Positions 5,677 through 13,177 of a DNA stretch of 13,748 nt are shown here, piece by piece (positions within the stretch are counted from its first letter, which is position 1; each line of letters opens with the position of its first letter). The translations under genes and the position numbers were made by a program. Under the pieces are notes generated by a model that saw only the letters and a program-made list of their open reading frames with translations, had not been told where the DNA came from and made no database searches. The stretch spans positions 1 to 13,748 of the forward strand of contig JAUNAY010000020.1 in the NCBI GenBank assembly GCA_030527385.1. The letters run 5' to 3'. The stretch comes from Fusobacterium sp. GTDB taxonomy: Bacteria; Fusobacteriota; Fusobacteriia; Fusobacteriales; Fusobacteriaceae.

Positions 5677-7233
5677 TTGAAAAAAATATATTTATTGATA
5701 ACTCTTTTATTTTTTATTTTTGGCTGTGACGGAATAAAAAAAGATGAGACAAAAGAAAAAAATAGTAAATTTTTAATATCAAAGGAGCTGAAGGAGTTTA
5801 CTATTTTTGCAATACATCTAGGGAAAGCTTTTAATGCAGAACTTCCTGTTTATAAAAAAGCTACTGAATTAACAAATATAAAACTGAAAGGAGTGGCTTC
5901 AAGAAATCAAAGTGATGAATTACAAGCTTTTCAACTTATGTTAATAACAGGAAATATACCAGATATTATAGGTTATGAATATCCAGAAGAGTTAGAAAAA
6001 TTAGGAGCTGAGAAAAAAGTTATTCCTTTAGAAGATCTTATTGAGAACTACGCTCCAAATATTAAAAAATTTTTTAATGAAAATCCTGAATATAAAAAAG
6101 ATGCAGTAGCAGCAGATGGACATATATATATGATACCTAACTATAATGACTATAAAAATATAAGAACTTCCCAGGGATACTACATAAGAAAAGATTGGTT
6201 GAGAAAGTTAGGACTTAAAGAACCAAAAACTATTCAGGAATTATATGAAGTTTTAATTGCATTTAGAGATAAAGATCCAAATGGAAATGGGAAAAAAGAT
6301 GAAATACCAGTATTTGTAAGAGGAAACACAATGAATAAGGTAATAACTTCATTGTTAGATATATTTAAAGCTGAGTTTGGTTGGCACATATCAGAAAAAA
6401 ATATACCAGTTTTTGGTCCTGCACAGTTAGAATACAAAGTTGCAATAAAAGAGATAGCAAAATGGTTTAAAGAAGGATTAATAGATCAAGAGGCATTTAC
6501 AAGAAGTATAAGTTCAAGAGATTATATTTTAAATAATAATATAGGGGGATTTACTTGTGATTGGTTTTCAAGTACTGGAAATTATAACAGTCGTTTGGAA
6601 AAAAATATACCAGGATTTGAATTTTCAGTAATTTTACCACCAGAATTTAATGGAAAAAGAACTACATCATTTTCAAGACCAAATTATTTAGGCGGTTGGA
6701 GTATAACTTCAGTTGCGAAAGATCCTGTAACAATAATTAAGTATTTTGATTTTTGGTATACAGAAGAGGGAAGAAGATTATGGAATTTTGGAATTGAAGG
6801 GGTAGATTATAACTTAGTAGACGGAAAACCTAAGTTTACAGAAAAAATATTAAATGATCCACAAGGGCGTCCACCTTTGGCAGTGATTAGAGAAAGTGGA
6901 GCACAATATAGATTAGGAATGTTTCAAGATGCGACAAACGAAAGACAGTGGGCAGATCCGCAAACAGTAAAGGATATAGATCTATATATAAAATCAGGAG
7001 TAGTAAAAGAACCTATGCCAACATTAAAATATACTATGGAAGAGATAGAAGAACTGTCTCAAATAGAGGTACAAATTAGATCAATCGTGGAAGAAATGGC
7101 ACAAATATGGATATTAGGGGTTTCAGATGTAGAAAAAGATTGGAATAATTATATATATAGATTAAATAAGGCAGGACTTGGAAGAGCAACACAGATACAA
7201 AAACAAGCATATAGAAGATTTATAAATAAATAG
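5677..7233 (+). CDS. lipoprotein extracellular solute-binding protein (LplA/AlgQ-like family 1), orphan
   Basis: 518 residues from TTG 5677. The ATG at 5665 overlaps the only ribosome binding site (GGGAGG, 5667-5672), so TTG is preferred; it gives a clean lipoprotein signal (two Lys, hydrophobic run, IFG-C with Cys17 as the lipidated residue). Mature-protein landmarks include YYIRKDWLRKLGL and the loop D200-P-N-G-N-G-K-K-D-E (200-209), which matches the calcium-binding loop of alginate-binding AlgQ proteins; the C-terminal ends with YRLNKAGLGRATQIQ..AY, as in LplA-type proteins. From memory, a protein of this family in Streptobacillus binds unsaturated glycosaminoglycan disaccharides for an ABC importer, so a similar ligand is likely. 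No ABC permease genes flank it: the gene has its own promoter and terminator. Codons are mostly T-ending, unlike the neighbouring catabolic genes. It could serve permeases encoded elsewhere or act in sensing. Confidence 0.85.
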   Translation: MKKIYLLITLLFFIFGCDGIKKDETKEKNSKFLISKELKEFTIFAIHLGKAFNAELPVYKKATELTNIKLKGVASRNQSDELQAFQLMLITGNIPDIIGYEYPEELEKLGAEKKVIPLEDLIENYAPNIKKFFNENPEYKKDAVAADGHIYMIPNYNDYKNIRTSQGYYIRKDWLRKLGLKEPKTIQELYEVLIAFRDKDPNGNGKKDEIPVFVRGNTMNKVITSLLDIFKAEFGWHISEKNIPVFGPAQLEYKVAIKEIAKWFKEGLIDQEAFTRSISSRDYILNNNIGGFTCDWFSSTGNYNSRLEKNIPGFEFSVILPPEFNGKRTTSFSRPNYLGGWSITSVAKDPVTIIKYFDFWYTEEGRRLWNFGIEGVDYNLVDGKPKFTEKILNDPQGRPPLAVIRESGAQYRLGMFQDATNERQWADPQTVKDIDLYIKSGVVKEPMPTLKYTMEEIEELSQIEVQIRSIVEEMAQIWILGVSDVEKDWNNYIYRLNKAGLGRATQIQKQAYRRFINK

Positions 7234-7238
7234 AAGTT

Positions 7239-7284
7239 AATGGTTTCTAATAGAGTGTACTATTAGGAACCATTTTTTATTTTA
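7239..7284 (+). terminator. Rho-independent terminator after the solute-binding protein gene
   Basis: 15-bp stem (7239-7253 with 7260-7274) containing one G-T pair, 6-base loop AGTGTA, then a T-rich tract. It starts 6 bases after the stop codon. Confidence 0.9.
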
Positions 7285-7285
7285 A

Positions 7286-7550
7286 TAAGAAGAAATGTAT
7301 TCATAAATCAAGATAGAAATTTGAATAATAAAAATAAGAGAGATAAATGCCAATAAATTAAATAAAAATTAGAAAATTTTTCTAAAAAATGTAAAAAAAA
7401 TTCATAAGTTATTAAAAAATATCTTAAAACCTGTAAAAACATAAAAAAAGTTAAAAAATGGTAAATAATAAAACCATATTCATACTAAAAAAAGATAAAA
7501 AATACGTAGAAAATACTAAAATATAAATAATCACAATTCTAGTTGAATAG
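7286..7550. other. long A-rich non-coding region upstream of the sulfatase operon
   Basis: About 265 bases without a credible gene on either strand. The plus strand is strongly biased to A over T, with many A-tracts, suggestive of curved DNA or an UP element. It contains a near-palindrome TTAGAAAA-T-TTTTCTAA (7369-7385) and the 13-mer GAAAATACTAAAA (7509-7521) that also occurs at 3640-3652 upstream of kduD. No hairpin or conserved RNA fold stands out. The region is longer than the promoter needs, leaving room for regulator sites. Confidence 0.5.
7509..7521 (+). repeat. 13-mer shared with the kduD upstream region
   Basis: GAAAATACTAAAA occurs exactly here and at 3640-3652. Both copies lie upstream of the shared 11-mer TGAAGATTTAC, but at different distances (42 and 104 bases between their starts), so this is not a simple duplication of the whole promoter. 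Confidence 0.4.
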
Positions 7551-7584
7551 TGAAGATTTACATTTCTTTTAAAACTGATATACT
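7551..7584 (+). promoter_or_regulatory. promoter of the sulfatase-GH88-transporter-LUD operon
   Basis: -35 TTTACA (7557-7562), 16-base spacer, -10 TATACT (7579-7584), with TGA giving an extended -10. The 11-mer TGAAGATTTAC (7551-7561) is shared with the kduD promoter. The region also resembles the aldolase promoter (ACATTT then CTTTTA then TGATAT). Start near 7591, with a leader of about 88 bases that shows no evident structure. Confidence 0.65.
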
Positions 7585-7678
7585 GTGTTGTGTAAGAAAA
7601 TGAAAAATATAGAAAGAATTTTGACAGAAATGCAAGAATAAAAACTAAGAAATAAAATCAAAGAGGAGGAATAGATTT

Positions 7679-9091
7679 ATGAAAAAACCAAATTTATTAT
7701 TTGTTTTTGCGGATCAATGGCGTAGAGATGCTATGGGATTTATGGGAAAAGATGAAGTAATTACACCAAATATAGACAAGTTCTCAGAAGAAGCTTTAAA
7801 TTTTGACAATGCAATGAGTGCGTGTCCATTATGCTCACCAAATAGAGCTACTATGTTTACAGGAACTCACCCAGTAACTCACGGAGTTTGGACAAACTGT
7901 AAACCAGGACTACCTAATGTTGGATTAAGAGAAACAGATATAACTCTTATGGACGTATTAAAAGATAATGGATATAAAATCGGATATATAGGAAAATGGC
8001 ATTTAGATGCGGCAGAAGTAAACTTTGATCCAGAACCAGTATCAGGAGCTAGAAACTGGGACGCATTTACTCCACCTGGTAAAAAAAGACACGGTGTTGA
8101 TTTCTGGTATTCATATGGAACTTATGATCAACATTTAAAACCTCACTACTGGCACGATGATAATAAAATGATTCAAATAGATCAATGGTCAGTTGAACAC
8201 GAAACAGATAAAGCAATAGAATTTATTAATAATAATAAAGATGAAGCTTTTTCATTAATCTTGTCGTGGAACCCACCACATACTCCACTAGATTTAGTGC
8301 CTCAAAAATATGTTGATATGTATGAAGGAAGAAAATTTAAAGTAAATCCAAATGTATTATTAACTGAAGTAACAGATCATACAGAGAGTGTAAATCCAAG
8401 ATTAAACTTTACAGATGAAGAGTATCAAGAAAATATAATGAAAAAATACTTTGCAGCTGTAACAGGAATAGATGAAAATTTTGGAAGACTTATCCAAAAC
8501 TTAAAAGATAATGGAATATATGATGATACAATCATAGTTTTAACAGCAGATCACGGAGAAATGCTATGTGCTCACAGACTATGGAGTAAACACGTATGGT
8601 TTGAAGAATCAACAGGAATACCTTTCTTAATCAAATATGGAGATAGATTTGTAAAAGGAAGAACAGATGTTGTGTTAAATGGTGTTGATATAATGCCAAC
8701 ATTACTATCTTTAATGGGATTACCTATTCCAGAATCTGTACAAGGAATTGATTTAAAAGAAGTTATTATAAATGGAAGCGATGTTGAAAACTATGCAATA
8801 ATGACTGGATACCCTGGACAAATGAGAGCTATTGAAGAGTTCCAAGCTCACGGTAAAGAAAATGTTGCTTATGGATGGAGAGCTATCAGAACAAAAAGAT
8901 ATACTTATGCAATAAATAGAGGATATACAATGGCTCACGGAATCGAAAGATTATTATATGATAATATAAACGATCCATATCAAATGAACCCAATTAGATT
9001 AAATGATTGTTCAGAAAATGAAGTAGCAAAAGAACTTGAAGGTAAACTAAGAGAATGGGCTGAAAAATATCACGATAAATTTGAATTTTAA
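7679..9091 (+). CDS. cytoplasmic S1-family sulfatase, likely acting on unsaturated glycosaminoglycan disaccharides
   Basis: 470 residues, RBS GAGGAGGA (7663-7670). The sulfatase signature is C52-S-P-N-R56-ATMFTG: the cysteine is the residue converted to formylglycine. Other active-site elements: D12 in ADQWR, K106 and H108 in GKWHLD, H201 in PPHTP, D291-H292 in TADHGEM and K304 in WSKHVW. No signal peptide is visible, so it should work in the cytoplasm on imported sugar. The cysteine-type motif can be matured anaerobically by an anSME radical-SAM enzyme, but none is encoded here. Linked to GH88 36 bases downstream, it probably removes sulfate from the uronic acid or hexosamine; which position (2-O, 4-O, 6-O or N) cannot be told from the sequence by eye. 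First gene of a five-gene operon. Confidence 0.9.
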   Translation: MKKPNLLFVFADQWRRDAMGFMGKDEVITPNIDKFSEEALNFDNAMSACPLCSPNRATMFTGTHPVTHGVWTNCKPGLPNVGLRETDITLMDVLKDNGYKIGYIGKWHLDAAEVNFDPEPVSGARNWDAFTPPGKKRHGVDFWYSYGTYDQHLKPHYWHDDNKMIQIDQWSVEHETDKAIEFINNNKDEAFSLILSWNPPHTPLDLVPQKYVDMYEGRKFKVNPNVLLTEVTDHTESVNPRLNFTDEEYQENIMKKYFAAVTGIDENFGRLIQNLKDNGIYDDTIIVLTADHGEMLCAHRLWSKHVWFEESTGIPFLIKYGDRFVKGRTDVVLNGVDIMPTLLSLMGLPIPESVQGIDLKEVIINGSDVENYAIMTGYPGQMRAIEEFQAHGKENVAYGWRAIRTKRYTYAINRGYTMAHGIERLLYDNINDPYQMNPIRLNDCSENEVAKELEGKLREWAEKYHDKFEF

Positions 9092-9127
9092 TAATAAAAA
9101 ATATCCAAATATTTAAGGAGGAGAAAG

Positions 9128-10318
9128 ATGGAATTAAGAAAAGAGATTAGAGAAAGATTTTCTCAAGAAGTTGATTTCCCAAAAGAAATGCTATTTGGTG
9201 CATTACACGAAGCACTAAAAAAAATAGATGGAAATACAAAAACATTTATTAACACATTCCCAAGACCGTGTAGTACAAATTATGTTTATCCTGGAATTCT
9301 AAACGGAGGAGAATGGGACGATTGGACAAGTGGATTCTGGACAGGAATGTTATGGTTAGCGTATGAAATTACAGGAGAAGAAAGATATAGAAAAACTGCT
9401 TTCTTCCAAATCAAAAGCTATGATGAAAGAATAACAAACAAAGTTGCAGTAAACCACCACGATTTAGGATTTTTATATACTCCTTCAGTAGTTGCAGGAT
9501 ATAAAATTACTGGAAATGAAAGAGCTAAAAATGCTGGATTAAAAGCAGCAGATCACTTAATTAAAAGATATAAAGAAAAAGGTGAATTTATCCAAGCTTG
9601 GGGAGATTTAGATGATCCAACAGCTTATAGATTAATAATAGATTGTAACTTAAACGTACCTCTACTATTCTGGGCAACTGAAGTAACAGGAGATCCTAAA
9701 TATAGAGAAATAGCTACAAAACATCTTCATACAGCAGCAAGTGTAGTAGTAAGAGAAGATAGCTCAACTCACCACACTTTCTACTTTGATCCAGAAACAG
9801 GAAAACCAGTAAAAGGAGTTACAGCACAAGGTGCTTCAGATAACTCAGCTTGGGCAAGAGGACAAGCTTGGGGAGTATATGGTTTCCCTCTAGCATATAG
9901 CTACTTAAAAGATGAGAAATTTATAGATCTGTTCAAAAGAGTAACAAACTACTTCTTAAATCACCTACCAGAAGATAATATCTGTTATTGGGATTTAATG
10001 TTTGATGAAAAAGATGGAGAAGAAAAAGATACTTCAGCTGCAACAATAGCAATTTGTGGAATCTTAGAAATGTTAAAATATCTTCCTGATTCAGATCCAG
10101 ATAAAAAAATATATGAAAACGCAGTAAAAGCAATGATGAAATCATTAATTAAAAACTATACAACAAAAGATATAGAAAGATCAAATGGACTATTAACAGA
10201 TTCTGTATATAGCAAACCAAATGGTTCTGGTGTAAATGAATGTTGTATGTGGGGAGATTACTTCTATATGGAAGCTCTTGTAAGAATAATGAAACCAGAT
10301 TGGAATAAATATTGGTAA
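9128..10318 (+). CDS. unsaturated glucuronyl hydrolase, glycoside hydrolase family 88
   Basis: 396 residues, RBS AAGGAGGAG (9115-9123). GH88 features: WDDWTSGFWTGM (63-74), HDLGF with D112 and IIDCNLNVPLL with D172, whose spacing of 60 matches the catalytic pair D88/D149 of the Bacillus UGL, and SDNSAWARGQAWG (237-249). The enzyme hydrates the 4,5 double bond of the unsaturated uronic acid at the non-reducing end of lyase-made disaccharides, releasing the amino sugar and an acid that opens to 5-keto-4-deoxyuronate, the KduI substrate. No signal peptide, so cytoplasmic. The linked sulfatase points to chondroitin/dermatan or heparin/heparan fragments rather than only hyaluronan. A pectin-type GH105 is less likely, because the HDLGF and WARGQAWG pattern is that of GH88. 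Confidence 0.92.
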   Translation: MELRKEIRERFSQEVDFPKEMLFGALHEALKKIDGNTKTFINTFPRPCSTNYVYPGILNGGEWDDWTSGFWTGMLWLAYEITGEERYRKTAFFQIKSYDERITNKVAVNHHDLGFLYTPSVVAGYKITGNERAKNAGLKAADHLIKRYKEKGEFIQAWGDLDDPTAYRLIIDCNLNVPLLFWATEVTGDPKYREIATKHLHTAASVVVREDSSTHHTFYFDPETGKPVKGVTAQGASDNSAWARGQAWGVYGFPLAYSYLKDEKFIDLFKRVTNYFLNHLPEDNICYWDLMFDEKDGEEKDTSAATIAICGILEMLKYLPDSDPDKKIYENAVKAMMKSLIKNYTTKDIERSNGLLTDSVYSKPNGSGVNECCMWGDYFYMEALVRIMKPDWNKYW

Positions 10319-10362
10319 GAATAACTTTTAATTAAATAAATTTAGGAGGAAAGAAAAGAGAG

Positions 10363-11781
10363 ATGGAACAAACTAAAGAAATCAGACCTTTTGGTATGAG
10401 AGACAAGATCGGTTATTTATTTGGGGACTTCGGAAATGACGTTATGTTAGTATTTGTAAGTCAATTCCTAATGGTATTTTACACACAAGTTTGGGGAATG
10501 GCTCCAAAAGTTGTTGCAACAATGTTCTTAGTTTCAAGACTTGTTGACGCATTTACAGACGTTACAATGGGAAGAATTATAGACATTACTCCTCAAGGTA
10601 AAGATGGTAAATTTAAAAAATGGATAAGAATTATGGCTGCACCAGTTGCAATAGCAAGTTTCTTACTATATCAATCAGGTTTAAGAGATCAATCAATGAC
10701 TTTTAAAATTGTATATATGTATATTACTTACTTACTATATGGAAGTATCTGTTTCACTGGAGTTAACATTCCTTATGGAGCAATGGCATCAGCTATCACA
10801 GATAAACCAGACGAAAGACAATCACTTATTACATTCAGAGCAATGGGAGCTTACATTGGAGAATTTATAATCGGATTCTTTGGACCACTTGTTATTTATG
10901 AACGTGTAATTAAAGATGGAGCAACTCAAGTATTAATTAGAAATAATGGAGATATCTTCCCAGTAGCAGCTGGAGGAATTTCAGCAGTAGCTATCATCTG
11001 TTATGTAATTTGTTATAACTTAACTACTGAACGTATTAAAGTTCCACCTCTAGCAAAAGAAGGACTTTCATTTGGTAAATCAGTAAAAATGATCTTTAGT
11101 AACCGTGCTATGATCGGTATTTTAGGAGGAACTGTTTGTTTAATATTCGGTAACCTATTAACTGGAGGAGTTAACGCTTACCTATATGCTTACTACTTCA
11201 AAATGCCAGCAGCATTATCAACATACAACGCTATTAAATTAGGAATAGCTTTAGGAATGGCAACACTTGTAACATTAGTTGTTAAAAAAGTAGGAAAAAG
11301 AGAATCAATCAGTTTAATGGTTGGATTTGCTGCAGTTGTATTTGCTACATTAAGCTTCTTAAATATTAAAAACCCTTGGGTTTATGTTGCAATTGCTTCA
11401 ATCGGATTCTCAGGAGTTACATTCTTTGGATATGTAATTTGGGGAGCAATCATTGACGTTATTGACGATTCTGAAATTAAAACTGGAAGAAGAGAAGATG
11501 GAACTCTATATGCTATCTACTCATTCTCAAGAAAAGTTGGACAAGCTCTTGGAAGTAGTTTAGTTGGATATGCACTTGCTATCATTGGATTCCAACCAGG
11601 AGTTAAAGAACAAACTCAAGAAGTTTTAAATGGAATTTATAAACTTGCAACAGTAGCACCTGCTACATTATTTACACTAGTTGTTATTATGTTTATGTTA
11701 GTATATCCACTATCTAAGAAAAAAGTTGATGCTAATGCTGAAACTTTAAGATTAAGAAGAGAAGGAAAAGAAGCTAAATAA
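10363..11781 (+). CDS. GPH-family (glycoside-pentoside-hexuronide) cation symporter, MFS fold
   Basis: 472 residues with about twelve hydrophobic segments. Family marks: GYLFGDFGNDV (17-27) at the start of the first helix, SRLVDAFTDVTMGRIID (58-74) in the helix 2/loop region, and PDERQSLITFR in the central part; the C-terminal tail is cytoplasmic and charged. Family members carry sugars or sugar acids with Na+ or H+. Placed between GH88 and the end of the operon, it is the only complete importer for sugar in the window, so transport of unsaturated uronic-acid disaccharides into the cytoplasm is inferred. RBS AGGAGGA (10344-10350) lies 12 bases before the ATG, a little far. Crossing the outer membrane, if the host has one, would need a porin not seen here. 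Confidence 0.88.
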   Translation: MEQTKEIRPFGMRDKIGYLFGDFGNDVMLVFVSQFLMVFYTQVWGMAPKVVATMFLVSRLVDAFTDVTMGRIIDITPQGKDGKFKKWIRIMAAPVAIASFLLYQSGLRDQSMTFKIVYMYITYLLYGSICFTGVNIPYGAMASAITDKPDERQSLITFRAMGAYIGEFIIGFFGPLVIYERVIKDGATQVLIRNNGDIFPVAAGGISAVAIICYVICYNLTTERIKVPPLAKEGLSFGKSVKMIFSNRAMIGILGGTVCLIFGNLLTGGVNAYLYAYYFKMPAALSTYNAIKLGIALGMATLVTLVVKKVGKRESISLMVGFAAVVFATLSFLNIKNPWVYVAIASIGFSGVTFFGYVIWGAIIDVIDDSEIKTGRREDGTLYAIYSFSRKVGQALGSSLVGYALAIIGFQPGVKEQTQEVLNGIYKLATVAPATLFTLVVIMFMLVYPLSKKKVDANAETLRLRREGKEAK

Positions 11782-11798
11782 TTCTCTTTGGAGGAATT

Positions 11799-12437
11799 AT
11801 GGAAAAGATAAAAGCATTACTGTTAAATGATAGAATAGAAAGAACAGTAAAAAGTTTAAAAAATAATGGTTTTGATGTTATATGTGTCGATACAGTAGAA
11901 GAAGCTGAAAAGTTAACTATGGATTTTATTCCTGAAGGAAGTTCAATTAGTATGGGTGGATCTGTTACACTAAATATGACAGGACTTCTTGAAAAATTTA
12001 GAAGTGAAAAATATAAATTCTTTGAAAGATTTAAACAACCTACTTGGCCAGCAACAGTTAAAGTTATGAGGGAATCACTTTTAAGTGATTTCCTTGTAAC
12101 AGGAACAAATGCTATTACAGAAGATGGATTTCTTATGCAAATAGATTCAGGAGGAAATCGTGTGGCTGGAATGGCTTATGGACCTCATAATGTTATAGTT
12201 ATCACAGGTGTAAATAAGATAGTAAAGGATATAACTGAAGGGTATGATAGACTTTACTATGCAGGACCTTTAAACTCTAAAAGACTAAATCATAAAACTC
12301 CTTGTAATTTCAGTGGAAAATGTGAAAATTGTACTACTGATATGAGAATGTGTAATTTTGTATCAGTAATCAAAAGAGGGGAAAGACCATGTGGAAAAAC
12401 AAGAGTTATATTAATTAATGATAATTTAGGATATTAG
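11799..12437 (+). CDS. LUD-domain protein (LutC/YkgG family, DUF162), with C-terminal cysteine cluster
   Basis: 212 residues, starting 17 bases after the transporter stop with GGAGGA (11790-11795). LUD-domain features: MGGSVTL near 52-58, RESLLSDFLVTGTNAITEDG (91-110), the core DSGGNRVAGMAYGPHNVIVITGVNKIV (116-142), and NHKTPC near 164-169. A C-terminal cluster C169-X5-C175-X2-C178-X6-C185 is typical of the stand-alone members and could bind metal. LUD proteins are known from lactate oxidation complexes (LutABC, YkgEFG), but here the LutA/LutB partners are absent, so the name should not be taken as function. Its operon position suggests a role in uronate or glyceraldehyde metabolism, unproven. 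It contains the only CATG found in the window (12388-12391). Confidence 0.85.
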   Translation: MEKIKALLLNDRIERTVKSLKNNGFDVICVDTVEEAEKLTMDFIPEGSSISMGGSVTLNMTGLLEKFRSEKYKFFERFKQPTWPATVKVMRESLLSDFLVTGTNAITEDGFLMQIDSGGNRVAGMAYGPHNVIVITGVNKIVKDITEGYDRLYYAGPLNSKRLNHKTPCNFSGKCENCTTDMRMCNFVSVIKRGERPCGKTRVILINDNLGY

Positions 12438-12446
12438 GAGATTAAA

Positions 12447-13022
12447 ATGGAAGAAAATTTAAGATGGTATAAAGAGAAAAAGTTAGATAGACTATGTGAA
12501 GTTCTTTTAGATAAAGGCTATCTTATACATAGAGTTTTTTCTGTGAAAGATGCACAAGAAAAAATATTAAGTCTTCTAAATAAGGAACAAACATTGGCAC
12601 TTGGTGATTCGTGGGAACTTATGAGCAATGAGTTTGTTGAAAAATTAAAAGAGTTTAAATTTTATGATAGATTTGGAGAAAATTCTGAAAAAGTAAAAAG
12701 AGAATCACTTCTAGCTGAAATGGCTATATTAGAAGGAGAATTCATTACAGAAGATGGACAAGTTTTAGTTGTAGGTGACTACAATACAAGTTCTGCACTA
12801 TTTGGAGCTGAAAATATTATTCTTTTATTATCAGAAAATAAAATAGTAAAAGATCTTAATAGTGGATTTTCAAAAATTTCAGAATATGAAAGATATTATA
12901 AAATGAGAGCTGAAAAATTAAAAAATATTAATGATGGACTTAGTATTGGAATAATTGAAAACGGTAAAAAGTTCAGCAAGAGAATAACTATTGTATTAAC
13001 AACAGAAGACACAGGACTATAA
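12447..13022 (+). CDS. second, diverged LUD-domain protein lacking the cysteine cluster
   Basis: 191 residues; AGGAG (12436-12440) overlaps the stop codon of the gene before, so translation is probably coupled. It aligns with its neighbour through the central block: ESLLAEMAILEGEFITEDG against ESLLSDFLVTGTNAITEDG, then ALFGAENIILLLSENKIVKDL against AYGPHNVIVITGVNKIVKDI. It has lost the TGTNA and DSGGNR positions, replaced by LEGEF and VGDYNT, and has no C-terminal cysteine cluster (only C17). Tandem duplication followed by divergence is the simplest origin. It may form a hetero-oligomer with the first protein or be a regulatory subunit (inference). No catalytic function can be assigned. A strong terminator follows 9 bases after the stop. 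Confidence 0.75.
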   Translation: MEENLRWYKEKKLDRLCEVLLDKGYLIHRVFSVKDAQEKILSLLNKEQTLALGDSWELMSNEFVEKLKEFKFYDRFGENSEKVKRESLLAEMAILEGEFITEDGQVLVVGDYNTSSALFGAENIILLLSENKIVKDLNSGFSKISEYERYYKMRAEKLKNINDGLSIGIIENGKKFSKRITIVLTTEDTGL

Positions 13023-13030
13023 AAAATATG

Positions 13031-13080
13031 AGAGTTTACTTGGGTGTATATCATCTAAGTAGGCTCTTTTTTATTTTTTT
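13031..13080 (+). terminator. Rho-independent terminator ending the sulfatase-LUD operon
   Basis: 16-bp stem (13031-13046 with 13052-13067) including four G-T pairs, 5-base loop TATAT, then a T-rich tail. The longest stem in the window; it closes the five-gene unit. Confidence 0.85.
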
Positions 13081-13103
13081 AAGGAATATAAAGCAAAATT
13101 TTC

Positions 13104-13132
13104 TTTATAAAAATACCAAAAGTTGATATAAT
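13104..13132 (+). promoter_or_regulatory. promoter of the last, partial gene
   Basis: Consensus -10 TATAAT (13127-13132) with TGA before it (extended -10), and -35 TTTATA (13104-13109) at 17-base spacing. Start near 13139, about 40 bases before the ATG. Confidence 0.65.
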
Positions 13133-13177
13133 ATGTTTAACATTTAAAAATAGTATGTTGATTTTAATAGAAAGGAT

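Noticed and set aside
7621..7650. TTGACA at 7621-7626 as a second sulfatase promoter
   Set aside because: No -10-like sequence occurs 16-18 bases downstream.
6234..10145. Antisense open frames of 61-70 codons inside the solute-binding protein, sulfatase and GH88 genes
   Set aside because: Shadows of well-supported genes with biased composition and no domain features.
11799..13022. Calling the LUD pair a lactate utilisation operon
   Set aside because: The LutA (CCG-domain) and LutB (Fe-S) partners are absent and the genes are transcribed with sulfatase and GH88.
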